This document shows positions 1-8,377 of a DNA stretch of 51,663 nucleotides, in pieces. Below the pieces are notes generated by a model. That model did no database searches. It worked only from the letters and a program-made list of their open reading frames with translations, and was not told the DNA's origin. A program made the position numbers and the translations under genes. Origin of the DNA: an uncultured Bacilli bacterium (GTDB lineage: Bacteria > Bacillota_I > Bacilli_A > RF39 > UBA660); contig CALVKF010000006.1 of assembly GCA_944332555.1 (NCBI GenBank), forward strand, positions 1-51,663. Reading direction: 5' to 3'. Position 1 is the first letter of the stretch. The number at the start of each line of letters is the position of its first letter.

Positions 1-72
1 AATGCTAAAATAATTTTGTAGGTTTTCCGACATTTTTATATTAGCCATTTCCTACATTATTATTTTAGCATT
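1..72. repeat. Imperfect inverted repeat at the window edge
   Basis: Bases 1-22 and 51-72 are reverse complements at 20 of 22 positions, separated by 28 bases. The first arm puts an in-frame stop (11-13) just upstream of the DUF4143 coding frame. It may be a natural hairpin, a mobile-element end, or a chimeric foldback at an assembly edge. The sequence alone does not decide. Confidence 0.6.
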
Positions 73-76
73 ATCA

Positions 77-877
77 AAAACTGGAGAAGTAGATTTAAAA
101 CATTTAGCCTCTCTAATAATTCGTGGTGGCTGGCTAGCAAATTTAGATTTTACAACTGATGAATCAAGAAAAATGGTTAAAGAATATTTAGAATTAATTA
201 TTAATGATGATTTAATTCGTCTGGATGGTGTAAAAAGAGATAAACATAAAATGCAGTTATTATTAAAATCTTTGGCCAGAAATGAATCTACAACTGTAAC
301 TAATGCCACTTTAAAAAATGATATTAAAGAAATTGATAATGAAGATATTGACATAGATACGGTTGCATCTTATTTAAATGCCCTTAATAAATTGTTTTTG
401 CTAGATAATGATGAGCCATTTTCTGAAAATATTCGTTCAAAAGTCCGTGTTAAACAAGCGAAAAAAAGACATTTTGCTGATCCTTCAATAACTTGTGCTA
501 TTTTAAATTTAACGGTTGATAAATTACTTAATGATTTACAAACTTTTGGATTTTTATTTGAAGCAATGGTTGAAAGAGATCTAAAAATCTATGCGGAATC
601 TTTTGATGCTAAATGTTTTCATTATCAAGATTATCTAAATAGAGAAATAGACTGTGTAATTGAACTTGAAGATGGTAATTGGTGTGCTTTTGAAATAAAA
701 CTTGGAGCTAACCAAATAGATGATGCTGCAGCTAATTTAATTAAAATAAGGGATTCTATCCAAAATGAAAATGGAAAAGTTCCTAAAGTTTTGTGTGTAA
801 TCTGTGGTATGAGTAGTTATGCTTATAAAAGAGAAGATGGAGTTATAGTAGTACCGATAACAGCCTTGAAAAATTAG
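77..877 (+). CDS. DUF4143-type AAA ATPase, C-terminal part only (5' truncated)
   Basis: This is the C-terminal half of the widespread bacterial ATP-binding protein family with a C-terminal DUF4143 domain. The family hallmarks are visible: LIIRGGW near the start, LLKSLARNEST, YLNALNKLFLLDN, and a PD-(D/E)XK-like end (NREIDCVIE followed by FEIKLG). The AAA part with its Walker motifs is missing. The first ATG in frame is at 173, but family-like residues already appear from about base 77, upstream of it. The gene therefore enters from outside the window, or is a pseudogene cut by the inverted repeat at 1-72, which contributes an in-frame stop at 11-13. It ends in a hairpin terminator. The cellular role of these ATPases is not established; they are frequent in accessory regions. 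Confidence 0.75.
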   Translation, partial: KTGEVDLKHLASLIIRGGWLANLDFTTDESRKMVKEYLELIINDDLIRLDGVKRDKHKMQLLLKSLARNESTTVTNATLKNDIKEIDNEDIDIDTVASYLNALNKLFLLDNDEPFSENIRSKVRVKQAKKRHFADPSITCAILNLTVDKLLNDLQTFGFLFEAMVERDLKIYAESFDAKCFHYQDYLNREIDCVIELEDGNWCAFEIKLGANQIDDAAANLIKIRDSIQNENGKVPKVLCVICGMSSYAYKREDGVIVVPITALKN

Positions 878-880
878 TAA

Positions 881-904
881 AAATGCAATTATTTGCATTT
901 TTTT
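881..904 (+). terminator. Intrinsic terminator
   Basis: An 8-bp perfect stem (AAATGCAA 881-888 / TTGCATTT 893-900) with a 4-base loop is followed by a T run. It lies right after the DUF4143 gene. Confidence 0.8.
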
Positions 905-910
905 CATATC

Positions 911-927
911 TTCGACAAAATTCAACA
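911..927. promoter_or_regulatory. Candidate Spo0A-type boxes
   Basis: TTCGACA (911-917) is the reverse complement of the 0A box TGTCGAA. A weaker TTCAACA lies exactly 10 bp further (921-927). They sit 50-66 bp before the start codon of the LexA-like gene and upstream of an extended -10-like sequence near 947. Matches of this length can occur by chance. Confidence 0.35.
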
Positions 928-976
928 ATTTTTTTAAATATTTTGTGATATAGTGTTTGAGAAGGAGGTTTTGGGC

Positions 977-1213
977 ATGTTAGAAAAATTAACAAATAAA
1001 CAAGAAGTAGTTTTAACTTTTATTAAAAAATATATTGCTTCACATGGTATTTCTCCAACCATAAGAGAAATATGTGATGGCATTGGCCTAAATAGTCCAT
1101 CAACAGTACTCGCTCATGTTGAAAACTTAAAAAATAAAGGCTATTTAACTACTATTGATAATAAATGTAGAACTATAAGATTACTTGTTGATAATGAATA
1201 TTTAGAAAAATAG
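977..1213 (+). CDS. LexA-type winged-helix DNA-binding protein without protease domain
   Basis: This 78-residue protein matches only the N-terminal DNA-binding domain of LexA: LTNKQEVVLTFIKKYI, then SPTIREICDGIGLNSPSTVL as the recognition helix region, and a wing ending in TIRL. The C-terminal self-cleaving protease with its Ser/Lys dyad is absent, so it cannot be inactivated by RecA-stimulated autocleavage. I chose ATG 977 because AAGGAGG (962-968) lies just upstream; an in-frame GTG at 953 would place that ribosome site inside the gene. It is probably a small repressor of its neighbours or itself. It precedes the Panacea and kinase genes, which fits a toxin-antitoxin or defence context. The target is unknown. 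Confidence 0.8.
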   Translation: MLEKLTNKQEVVLTFIKKYIASHGISPTIREICDGIGLNSPSTVLAHVENLKNKGYLTTIDNKCRTIRLLVDNEYLEK

Positions 1214-1280
1214 TTATTGCAATACTATTTATTAACATGATATAATATTTTCAACAAGAAAACTTTAAAGGATGTAAAAA

Positions 1281-1763
1281 ATGAAAAATAATGGAATTCT
1301 AGATGCTAGAACTCTAGCATGTTATATTAAAGAATATTATAAAACTAATTTTAAAAAAGAAGATATTTCCCCACTTAAGTTACAAAAAGCTTTATATTTT
1401 TGTTTTGCTTATTGGGGTGGTTTTGCTAGACTTATGAAAACTAATAAAAATGAAATAGAAAAAGAATATAATGAAATATTATTTCCCAACACTATAGAAG
1501 CGTGGGTATATGGTCCAGTTGTACCTGATGTATATCATGAAACTAATTTAGAAAAATATAAAAAAATTAATCCATTTAAAGATAATTTTGTAAAAGAGTA
1601 TATTAATGGAATACTTAATGATGTTTTAGCTGCTAATGATTTTAAATTAGTTGAAGTATCTCATCAAGATAAATGTTGGAAGAAAAATTTTAAACCTAAT
1701 TCTAAATTTCATAATTGCGTTATACCACCAGAAGAGATAATTTCAGAATATGCAAAATTATAA
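1281..1763 (+). CDS. Panacea / SocA-like (DUF4065) protein
   Basis: The 160-residue protein has the Panacea domain signature: an N-terminal helix LACYIKEYY, then SPLKLQKALYFCFAYW, and WVYGPVVPDVYHE. These proteins include the SocA antitoxin/proteolytic adaptor and the GepA proteins, and often act as antitoxins for many unrelated toxins. The promoter looks like TTGCAA-18-TATAAT about 40 bp before the start. No partner gene overlaps it; the next genes encode a small protein and a CtkA-like kinase after a 107-bp gap. It could be an antitoxin acting in trans or part of the neighbouring module. The family call is firm, the partner is not. Confidence 0.8.
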   Translation: MKNNGILDARTLACYIKEYYKTNFKKEDISPLKLQKALYFCFAYWGGFARLMKTNKNEIEKEYNEILFPNTIEAWVYGPVVPDVYHETNLEKYKKINPFKDNFVKEYINGILNDVLAANDFKLVEVSHQDKCWKKNFKPNSKFHNCVIPPEEIISEYAKL

Positions 1764-1870
1764 AATTTAATGGAATGAAATCACCAAATCTTACGGAATG
1801 AACTTATTTCTATTGCTAGATTACTTGAATAAATGATATAATTTCCTTAGAGAAGGAAATTGGTGAGTGT

Positions 1871-2110
1871 ATGGAAAAGAAATTAAAATATAATCCTAGT
1901 GACTATCAAAGTTTAGCGTTTTATCTAAAAGATATAGAAAATAAATATGATGATTATATTAAATCAAATAAGAATGATATAAAATTAATACTTTTAAAAG
2001 AATCAATAAATGAATTAAGAAATGGTTTGAAATCAGCTGTTATTTTACAAGAAATATCTAAAATTGAAGCTGAAGAAATGTTAGATTATTATTGGGAGTT
2101 GATAGAATGA
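1871..2110 (+). CDS. Small helical protein, partner of CtkA-like kinase
   Basis: This 79-residue, charged, apparently all-helical protein has no domain I can name with certainty. Its stop overlaps the kinase start by four bases (ATGA), indicating translational coupling. Small genes of this size commonly sit directly before CtkA-type HipA-like kinases, so a role as antitoxin, inhibitor or co-factor is the natural guess. No helix-turn-helix like that of HipB is evident. A TATAAT box near 1836 and a TTCCTT/AAGGAA hairpin precede it, and a ribosome site (GGTGAG) is present. Confidence 0.6.
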   Translation: MEKKLKYNPSDYQSLAFYLKDIENKYDDYIKSNKNDIKLILLKESINELRNGLKSAVILQEISKIEAEEMLDYYWELIE

Positions 2111-2976
2111 TAGATATAACAAATTATAAACAAGAAATAAATAATTATGGAGGTTCAGAATTAAAAGCTACTTATATTATTAATGGTGAAAAGTATATGG
2201 TAAAAATGCCAGATCCAATTAGAAAAAAAACTCTAGATTTAGGTTATATGAATAATCAATATTCAGAATACATTGGTTGTCATATATTTGAATCTGTTGG
2301 TATTCCAGTGCAAAAAACTATGCTTGTAAAACTAAATAAAGATGGAAAAGAAAAAATCGCAGTAGCTTGTAAAGATTTTTTGAATTCTGGAGAAGAACTT
2401 ATAGAAATATCCAATGTTTCTTTGTCTTTATCTACTGAAAAAAAGTATAAAATATCAATAGAAGATGTATATGAAATAATAAATAAAATGTCTGTAAATT
2501 ATAAATTAGACGAAAATAAATTAATATCAAATTTTTGGGATATGTTTGTTGTTGATGCACTAATTGGTAATACAGACCGTCATTTTGGTAATTGGGGTTT
2601 TATAAAAAAAGATGATATTATTTCATTTGCTCCGGTATATGATTGTGGTTCATCATTGCATCCATTATTATCTGAAAATGAACAAATCAAATTAATGAGT
2701 GATTCTATTGCTTTTAAAAATTCATCTTATAATATTGCTTCTGTATATACTATGAATAATAAGAAAATATTCTATCATGAAATATTTAAAAATCCACCAG
2801 TTGATTTAAAGGAAGCAATTAAAAGAATAGTACCTAAAATAGATATGGAAAAAATTAAAGAAATAATTGGATCAACGGAAGGATTATCTAAAACTCAAAA
2901 AGAATATTATTTTAAAGATATATTATTAAGAAAAGAAGAAATATTAGATAAATCATATAATGAAATAAAAAATTGA
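2107..2976 (+). CDS. CtkA/HipA-like serine/threonine kinase
   Basis: The 289-residue protein belongs to the HipA-like kinase superfamily, closest in look to the CtkA group. Visible elements are a glycine-rich start (NNYGGSELKATYI), the ATP-binding lysine strand (EKYMVKMP), the catalytic loop LIGNTDRHFGNWGF around residue 165, and the metal-binding APVYDCGSSL, the counterpart of the DFG motif. HipA kinases arrest translation by phosphorylating targets such as GltX, while CtkA autophosphorylates; the target here is unknown. ATG 2107 is preferred over the in-frame TTG at 2092 because GGGAG precedes it and it forms the coupled ATGA overlap with the small upstream gene. A hairpin terminator follows immediately. 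Confidence 0.85.
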   Translation: MIDITNYKQEINNYGGSELKATYIINGEKYMVKMPDPIRKKTLDLGYMNNQYSEYIGCHIFESVGIPVQKTMLVKLNKDGKEKIAVACKDFLNSGEELIEISNVSLSLSTEKKYKISIEDVYEIINKMSVNYKLDENKLISNFWDMFVVDALIGNTDRHFGNWGFIKKDDIISFAPVYDCGSSLHPLLSENEQIKLMSDSIAFKNSSYNIASVYTMNNKKIFYHEIFKNPPVDLKEAIKRIVPKIDMEKIKEIIGSTEGLSKTQKEYYFKDILLRKEEILDKSYNEIKN

Positions 2977-3000
2977 AAATCTCTGGATAAATGAGATTTT
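2976..3000 (+). terminator. Intrinsic terminator after the kinase gene
   Basis: An 8-bp stem (AAAATCTC 2976-2983 / GAGATTTT 2993-3000) with a 9-base loop runs into T residues. It overlaps the last base of the kinase stop codon. Confidence 0.75.
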
Positions 3001-3059
3001 TATTATGGAAAAAATACTAGTTATATGATAAACTTATTATAGAGTACGGGTGTGATATT

Positions 3060-4805
3060 ATGTTTGGTAAAATACTTAAAATTGATAATAATGAAATAAC
3101 GATTGAAAATATAAGTAAAAAAGCCTTATCAAGTATTATGAATTGTCATTTAGTATTTGTTGATCCTGATAGACTTGTTGTTGGTGAACTTATTTATATT
3201 GATAAGGAAATAGCTAGAGTTCTCCTTGTTGGAGAAATTAAAAATCATGAATTTATTTCGGGAACTATTCAAAAACCTAGTGGAACTTCTAATATAAGAA
3301 TAATTAATTCTCAAGAATTAGAATTAATTATTGGTAAAAATGAAGTTGATCAAAATCGATTATTACTTGGTAAATCAGCAATATATAAAAATTATAATGT
3401 TTCCGTTGCTCTTAATGATTTTTTTGCTAATCACAGTGCTATTATTGGTAATACTGGCTCCGGAAAATCTTGTGGTGTTGCTAGGATATTACAAAATTTA
3501 TTTTTTAATCAATATAAACCTGTAAATTCCCATTTTATTTTGTTTGATGCTTATGGAGAATACCGCAAAACATTTTTGCATATGAATGAAATAGGATTAA
3601 AAAATACTTGTCTTACCACTAATATTACGGATACTTTTGAATCAATGTTAACATTCCCGGCATATTTTTTAGATGCGGATGATTTAGCTATTTTACTTGG
3701 AGCCACAACTGCTGATCAAATACCAGTTTTAAGTAAAACTTTAAAATTGGTTCGAATATTTTTAAGTGATGATCCTAAAATGAAAGAATACAAAAATGAT
3801 ATTATTGCTTCTTGTTTACTTGACATATTAACTAGTGGCAGAAGGTCTAGTCAAATGCGGGATCAAATAATTGCCGTTTTATCGCATTATAATACGGAAA
3901 CCCTAAATTTAGATTCCATAATCCACCAACCGGGTTATGATAGAACACTAAGACAATGCTTACTTATTGATGAGCAAGGTAAAATAAATGCTATTTTAGA
4001 AGTAACTAAATTCTTACAACAATTTAATAAAGTTGATTTAGATACAATTATTTTCGAAGAAAATCTTGCTTACAGTTTAAATGATTTATATTATGCCCTA
4101 GAATTTGCCCTTATTAGTGAAGGAACTCTAAATAATGATATCTCTTATAAACAAAATAATATTCTAAAAAATAGATTACAAAATATCATTAATGGTAATG
4201 AAAGAGCCATATTTGATGTTAAAAATTATATTAGTAAAGAAGAATTTGTTTTAAATATGTTTAATAACACCCAACTTATCAACATTGATTTAAGTTATCT
4301 AGATGATCGTTTTGCTAAAATTATTACTAAACTTTATTCTAAATTATTATTTAATTATACAACTAATCTTAGAAATCGTGGAACTTTTTCAGTAAATATA
4401 ATTCTTGAAGAAGCCCATCGTTATGTTCAAAATGATTCAGATATTGATATTATTGGTTATAATATATTTGATAGAATTACTAAAGAAGGAAGAAAATATG
4501 GAACACTTTTAACATTTATTACTCAAAGACCTAGTGAACTATCCACAACTGCTTTATCTCAATGTTCTAATTTTATTGTGTTTAAATTGTTTTATCCCAG
4601 AGATTTAGAAATAGTTCGTAATATGAGTGTAAATGTTGCAGAATCTACTATTGAACAAATTAAATCCTTAAATCCTGGTACAGCTTTTTGTTTTGGTAAT
4701 GGTTTTAAAATGCCAATTCTAATTAATTTTTCCTTGCCAAGTCCTATGCCAGAGAGTACTAGTTTAAAAATAAACAAGATATGGTATGGTGATGATAATG
4801 CTTGA
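3060..4805 (+). CDS. HerA-like FtsK-superfamily ATPase
   Basis: The 581-residue protein has a short beta-rich N-terminal HAS-barrel-like region, a Walker A motif IIGNTGSGKS near residues 126-137, a second-domain region FILFDAYGEYRK, a Walker B of the type INIILEEAHRYV near residue 445, and the sensor-like FITQRPSEL. This is the HerA/DUF87 hexameric DNA-translocase layout. In archaea HerA works with the NurA nuclease in end resection; bacterial relatives are frequent in defence islands with various effectors. No NurA is present. Its 3' end overlaps the start of an alpha/beta hydrolase gene. ATG 3060 has only a weak GGGTG ribosome site. The gene ends in TGA. Confidence 0.85.
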   Translation: MFGKILKIDNNEITIENISKKALSSIMNCHLVFVDPDRLVVGELIYIDKEIARVLLVGEIKNHEFISGTIQKPSGTSNIRIINSQELELIIGKNEVDQNRLLLGKSAIYKNYNVSVALNDFFANHSAIIGNTGSGKSCGVARILQNLFFNQYKPVNSHFILFDAYGEYRKTFLHMNEIGLKNTCLTTNITDTFESMLTFPAYFLDADDLAILLGATTADQIPVLSKTLKLVRIFLSDDPKMKEYKNDIIASCLLDILTSGRRSSQMRDQIIAVLSHYNTETLNLDSIIHQPGYDRTLRQCLLIDEQGKINAILEVTKFLQQFNKVDLDTIIFEENLAYSLNDLYYALEFALISEGTLNNDISYKQNNILKNRLQNIINGNERAIFDVKNYISKEEFVLNMFNNTQLINIDLSYLDDRFAKIITKLYSKLLFNYTTNLRNRGTFSVNIILEEAHRYVQNDSDIDIIGYNIFDRITKEGRKYGTLLTFITQRPSELSTTALSQCSNFIVFKLFYPRDLEIVRNMSVNVAESTIEQIKSLNPGTAFCFGNGFKMPILINFSLPSPMPESTSLKINKIWYGDDNA

Positions 4806-5652
4806 GGTTAGTTTAAAATCTAGTGATTTACTATATTTATCTCTTACTTTATTTGAAATACCAAATCCTAAAGCCGTAGTTAAAATAATTATTGGTTTAA
4901 GAGAACACAAAGAAAGATATTACGATCTTATCTCCGAACTTAATAAAAGTGGTTTTAATGTAATCATAAGTGATACCCGGGGACATGGTAAAAGTATAAG
5001 TGGCAATTATCCACTGGGCTATATTGATGATTATCATAAGCTTATAGAAGATGAAAAAGTTATTAATGATTATATTAAATCGAGGTATCCTGGCTTACCA
5101 ATCTATCTTTTTGGTGATTCACTTGGAGCAGAAATTGCTCAAGTATATTTACAAAAGTATGCCGATACCATAAATAAACTAGTTTTATGTAGTCCTTTTA
5201 AAATAGGAAGACAAAACCAAATATTAATTAATTTAACTCTAAAAGTTGAAGGACCCAAGAAAACTAATTCATCCATGCAAAAACAAATTGGCCTTGATAG
5301 ATTAGAAGATACCATTAAAGATTTAAGTGCTAGAGAAGTATTTAAAAATGATGCCCTTTGTAACTTTTATTATACTAATGGTGCTATATTTAATTTAGTT
5401 AATCTAAACAAAGAATTAGGTAATAAAAAAGCTTATTTAAAAAACAATTTGAGTTTACCTATATTTATGTGCTATGGTGCTAAAGATATTCAGTCGGGTA
5501 GAGAAAATACTCAAGTTTTAATTAATATTTTAAAAGACATAGGATATACAAATATTACAGGATTAGAATACCCTAATTTATTTCATAAAATATTATTTGA
5601 AGGATACCATAATTTTATTTATAGAGATATTATTAATTTTTTGTTAAAATAA
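4798..5652 (+). CDS. Alpha/beta hydrolase, monoacylglycerol-lipase/S33-like
   Basis: The 284-residue serine hydrolase has a cap-containing lysophospholipase-like fold. The RGHGKS turn, the nucleophile elbow GDSLG near residue 110, an acid in YGAKD and a histidine in LFHK near the C-terminus supply the catalytic triad. The substrate is unknown but is likely a small ester or lipid. I chose ATG 4798 because it gives the family's usual short N-terminus; in-frame ATGs at 4786 and 4792 are possible. The start lies inside the end of the HerA-like gene, so the two are translationally coupled and may form one functional unit. Confidence 0.75.
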   Translation: MLEVSLKSSDLLYLSLTLFEIPNPKAVVKIIIGLREHKERYYDLISELNKSGFNVIISDTRGHGKSISGNYPLGYIDDYHKLIEDEKVINDYIKSRYPGLPIYLFGDSLGAEIAQVYLQKYADTINKLVLCSPFKIGRQNQILINLTLKVEGPKKTNSSMQKQIGLDRLEDTIKDLSAREVFKNDALCNFYYTNGAIFNLVNLNKELGNKKAYLKNNLSLPIFMCYGAKDIQSGRENTQVLINILKDIGYTNITGLEYPNLFHKILFEGYHNFIYRDIINFLLK

Positions 5653-5689
5653 ATTTGATTTAGTGTTATAATGTAATGGGGGAATGCTT

Positions 5690-6181
5690 ATGATAAAACC
5701 AGAAGTTATAGAATTTTGTGAAGATTACAAAATAAGTATTAGGAAATTTCTACAAGAAAACTATAGTATTATTCCGAGTTCTAGTACTAAAAGATATCGC
5801 ATAAGACACAAAGAAATTGCGGGTTTTGCTAATCTTATACCTGTTTCGATGTTTTTTGCCTATCGCTATCCAGAATTAGTAGCTAGTGGCAAATTAGTTG
5901 TAGTAGAAGATGATTATCATAAATTTAATGTTTATATTAATCCTCGTATTATCGGTGAATCTTTAGAACTTCAAGAGTTAGAAGATCAACTAAATACTTT
6001 ATATGAAGATACGGTGGATAATTTAATTCAAATAAATTTATTATTGAGAAAAATTGCCGAATTAAAAGAAAATGTTACTCTTATTAACCATTTTCATGGG
6101 ATAGATGAAGAAATTAAAGCTCAAAGTTTATTTCAAAAGGGTCGAGATTTAGGATTGACTAGAGAAAGAAAAAAGACTTGA
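5690..6181 (+). CDS. Hypothetical protein
   Basis: I do not recognise this 163-residue soluble protein. It has a basic N-terminal third (KRYRIRHKEIAGF), a central strand-rich part, and a C-terminal helical, likely coiled-coil region. No signal peptide or membrane segment is evident. The start at 5690 is preferred over ATG 5684 because the GGGGGA ribosome site (5677-5683) is correctly spaced only for 5690. A strong extended -10 (TGTTATAAT) sits about 20 bp upstream, so it has its own promoter. Its stop overlaps the -35 box of the thrS leader promoter. Confidence 0.6.
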   Translation: MIKPEVIEFCEDYKISIRKFLQENYSIIPSSSTKRYRIRHKEIAGFANLIPVSMFFAYRYPELVASGKLVVVEDDYHKFNVYINPRIIGESLELQELEDQLNTLYEDTVDNLIQINLLLRKIAELKENVTLINHFHGIDEEIKAQSLFQKGRDLGLTRERKKT

Positions 6182-6206
6182 AAATAGTTAATAATTGTGC
6201 TAATAT
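6178..6206 (+). promoter_or_regulatory. Promoter of the thrS T-box operon
   Basis: TTGAAA (6178-6183), a 17-bp spacer, and TAATAT (6201-6206). It lies immediately upstream of the T-box leader. Confidence 0.75.
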
Positions 6207-6211
6207 ATTTT

Positions 6212-6410
6212 TGTAAATCGTTGAAGAAAGACATGATTTTTAACCCTAGTTTATAGAGAGTTAGTGGTTGGTGGAAACTAATAAATAGATTAAAAATTAC
6301 TACTTTCCAAGAGAGTTTAATAAACTCCGGTGTAAGCCGTTATCTTAAATTAAGTAAATATGAGGATGGTACCGTGCAAATTGCACTCCTTTAGGTACCA
6401 TCCTATTTTT
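6212..6410 (+). promoter_or_regulatory. T-box riboswitch, threonine-specific candidate
   Basis: The leader ends in the T-box sequence TGGTACCG (6367-6374), which binds the tRNA acceptor end in the antiterminator. It is nested in a terminator hairpin formed by GGATGGTACC (6364-6373) and GGTACCATCC (6394-6403) followed by TATTTTT. Upstream, Stem I features are visible: an AGAGAG bend region and GGTTGGTGGAAAC. ACT codons at 6299-6304 on the 3' side of Stem I are plausible threonine specifiers. Uncharged tRNA-Thr would stabilise the antiterminator and switch on the thrS genes. The class call is firm; the specifier is inferred from the downstream gene. Confidence 0.88.
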
Positions 6411-6422
6411 AAGAGGAGGAAT

Positions 6423-6638
6423 ATGATAGAAGAAGAAATTGATATTGAAGAAAGAAAAGCTGAATTAAAAAAAGAAATTGAAACTTTAAAGCTTAAAATA
6501 GAACTGACCGCCAGAAGATCGGGAAGACCTCGAATAGATAAGGGGCAAATAATTTTAAAAAATAGATTAGCAAAATTAAATAGTGAATATATACATCTTA
6601 TAAGTCGTAAGTATATAGAAGGAGAGGATGAATTATGA
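6423..6638 (+). CDS. Small coiled-coil protein in the thrS operon
   Basis: This 71-residue protein is highly charged and helical (EEEIDIEERKAELKKEIETL onward), probably a coiled coil, with a short basic patch ARRSGRPRID in the middle. I cannot name it. The start at ATG 6423 has an excellent AGGAGGA site (6413-6419); a longer reading frame starting at 6360 would run through the T-box terminator and is not real. It lies between the T-box and thrS, and its stop overlaps the thrS start by four bases (ATGA), so it is controlled by threonine charging and coupled to synthetase translation. Confidence 0.6.
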   Translation: MIEEEIDIEERKAELKKEIETLKLKIELTARRSGRPRIDKGQIILKNRLAKLNSEYIHLISRKYIEGEDEL

Positions 6639-8377
6639 TAAATATTAAGGAAGATGAAAAATTAAGTGTACTTAATCACAGTTGTGCCCATTTACTTGCT
6701 CAAGCAGTAAAACATTTATACCCAGATGCCTTATTTTGGGTTGGTCCAGTTATTGAAGATGGATTTTATTATGACATCGATTTAGGGGATAAAACTCTAA
6801 CTCTAGAAGATTTACCAGCAATAGAGCGTGAAATGAAAAAAATAGCCAAAGATGGTAAGAGAATCATAAGAGAAGAATTAACTAGAGAAGAAGCTCTAGA
6901 GAAATTTAAAGATGATCCATATAAAATTGATTTAATCAATAATATGGATGATAATACTGTAATTAGTTGTTATACGCAAGGTGATTTTACTGACCTTTGT
7001 CGCGGACCACATGTTGAATCAACTAAATTACTTAAGAATTTTAAACTTCTTAAAGTAAGTGGAGCCTACTTTAAAAACGATAGCAATAATAAAATGCTTC
7101 AAAGAATATATGGCATATGTTTTGAAACTCCAGAACAATTAGAAGAACATTTAAAATTTTTAGAAGAAGCTAAAAACCGTGATCATAAAAAGTTAGGTAA
7201 AGAACTAGATATATTCATGATGAGTGAATATGGTCCAGGATTTCCTTTTTTCTTACCTAATGGTATGATTATTCGTAATGAACTTGAAAATTATTGGTAT
7301 GAAGAACATACTAAAGAAGGATATGAATTTATCAAAACTCCAATAATGCTTAATAAAGATTTGTGGGAATTATCAGGACATTGGTATAATTATCGCGAAA
7401 ATATGTATACTAGTGAAATTGATAATGCAACATTTGCCATAAAGCCTATGAATTGTCCTGGAGGAATGCTTGTTTATAAAAATAGTTTGCATTCTTATAA
7501 GGATTTACCTTTGCGTATTGGTGAACTTGGTCAAGTACACAGACACGAAGCAAGTGGTGCCCTAAATGGTTTATTTAGAGTTCGAACATTTACGCAAGAT
7601 GATGCCCATTTATTCATGCGAGAAGACCAAATCGAAGAAGAAGTAATTAGACTAATTAGCTTTATTGACCGTATTTATAAGACATTTGGTTTAACATATG
7701 AAATTGAACTATCAACTAGACCAGAAGAAAAATATATCGGAGATATAGCTATTTGGGATAGATCTGAAAAAGCATTGCAAGATGCTTGTGAAAAATCTGG
7801 ACACACTTGTAAAATTAATCCCGGGGATGGAGCCTTCTATGGACCAAAACTAGATTTCCATATTAAAGATTCTTTAGGTCGTGTTTGGCAATGTGGAACA
7901 ATTCAACTGGATATGAACTTGCCAGAAAGATTCGATTTAACTTATATCGATAGTGATGGTTCTAAAAAAAGACCAGTCATGCTTCATAGAGTTATCTATG
8001 GCTCAATTGAAAGATTTATTGGTATTTTAATTGAACACTATGCTGGAGCTTTTCCTCTTTGGCTTGCTCCAGTAGAGATAAATATTATTCCTGTAAATAA
8101 TGAACATCACCTAGATTATGCTAAAGAGTTACAAGCTAAATTAGATAGTGCTCACATTCGAGTTAAAGTGGATGATCGTGATGAAAAACTAGGTTATAAA
8201 ATGCGGGAAAGTCAAACTAAAAAAATACCTTTAACTATAATTATTGGAGATAAAGAAATAGAAAATAATACCATTAGTTATCGTAAATATGGCAAGACGG
8301 AAACAACTACAGTTTCAGTTGATGAATTTATCAGGTTAGTTTCTGAATGTATCAAAAATAAAGAACATAATATTTAG
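6635..8377 (+). CDS. thrS: Threonyl-tRNA synthetase lacking the TGS domain
   Basis: This enzyme charges tRNA-Thr with threonine. The 580-residue protein starts almost directly at the editing-domain zinc/hydrolysis motif HSCAHLLAQA (residues 15-24) with a matching CRGPHVESTK, so the roughly 60-residue N-terminal TGS domain of standard ThrRS is absent. The class II core follows: motif 2 region PMNCPGGM and RHEASGALNGLFRVRTFTQD, and GAFYGPKLDFHI. The anticodon-binding domain begins at FPLWLAPVEINIIPV. Start ATG 6635 overlaps the upstream stop and follows GGAGAGGATG. Expression is set by the T-box leader, and a terminator hairpin lies directly after the gene. Confidence 0.97.
   Translation: MINIKEDEKLSVLNHSCAHLLAQAVKHLYPDALFWVGPVIEDGFYYDIDLGDKTLTLEDLPAIEREMKKIAKDGKRIIREELTREEALEKFKDDPYKIDLINNMDDNTVISCYTQGDFTDLCRGPHVESTKLLKNFKLLKVSGAYFKNDSNNKMLQRIYGICFETPEQLEEHLKFLEEAKNRDHKKLGKELDIFMMSEYGPGFPFFLPNGMIIRNELENYWYEEHTKEGYEFIKTPIMLNKDLWELSGHWYNYRENMYTSEIDNATFAIKPMNCPGGMLVYKNSLHSYKDLPLRIGELGQVHRHEASGALNGLFRVRTFTQDDAHLFMREDQIEEEVIRLISFIDRIYKTFGLTYEIELSTRPEEKYIGDIAIWDRSEKALQDACEKSGHTCKINPGDGAFYGPKLDFHIKDSLGRVWQCGTIQLDMNLPERFDLTYIDSDGSKKRPVMLHRVIYGSIERFIGILIEHYAGAFPLWLAPVEINIIPVNNEHHLDYAKELQAKLDSAHIRVKVDDRDEKLGYKMRESQTKKIPLTIIIGDKEIENNTISYRKYGKTETTTVSVDEFIRLVSECIKNKEHNI

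Noticed and set aside
3060-4805. HerA-NurA end-resection pair
   Set aside because: The gene following is a serine hydrolase with a GDSLG elbow, not a NurA nuclease, and no NurA is nearby.
6360-6422. N-terminal extension of the small thrS-operon gene
   Set aside because: It runs through the T-box antiterminator/terminator hairpin; the ribosome site AGGAGGA is just before ATG 6423.
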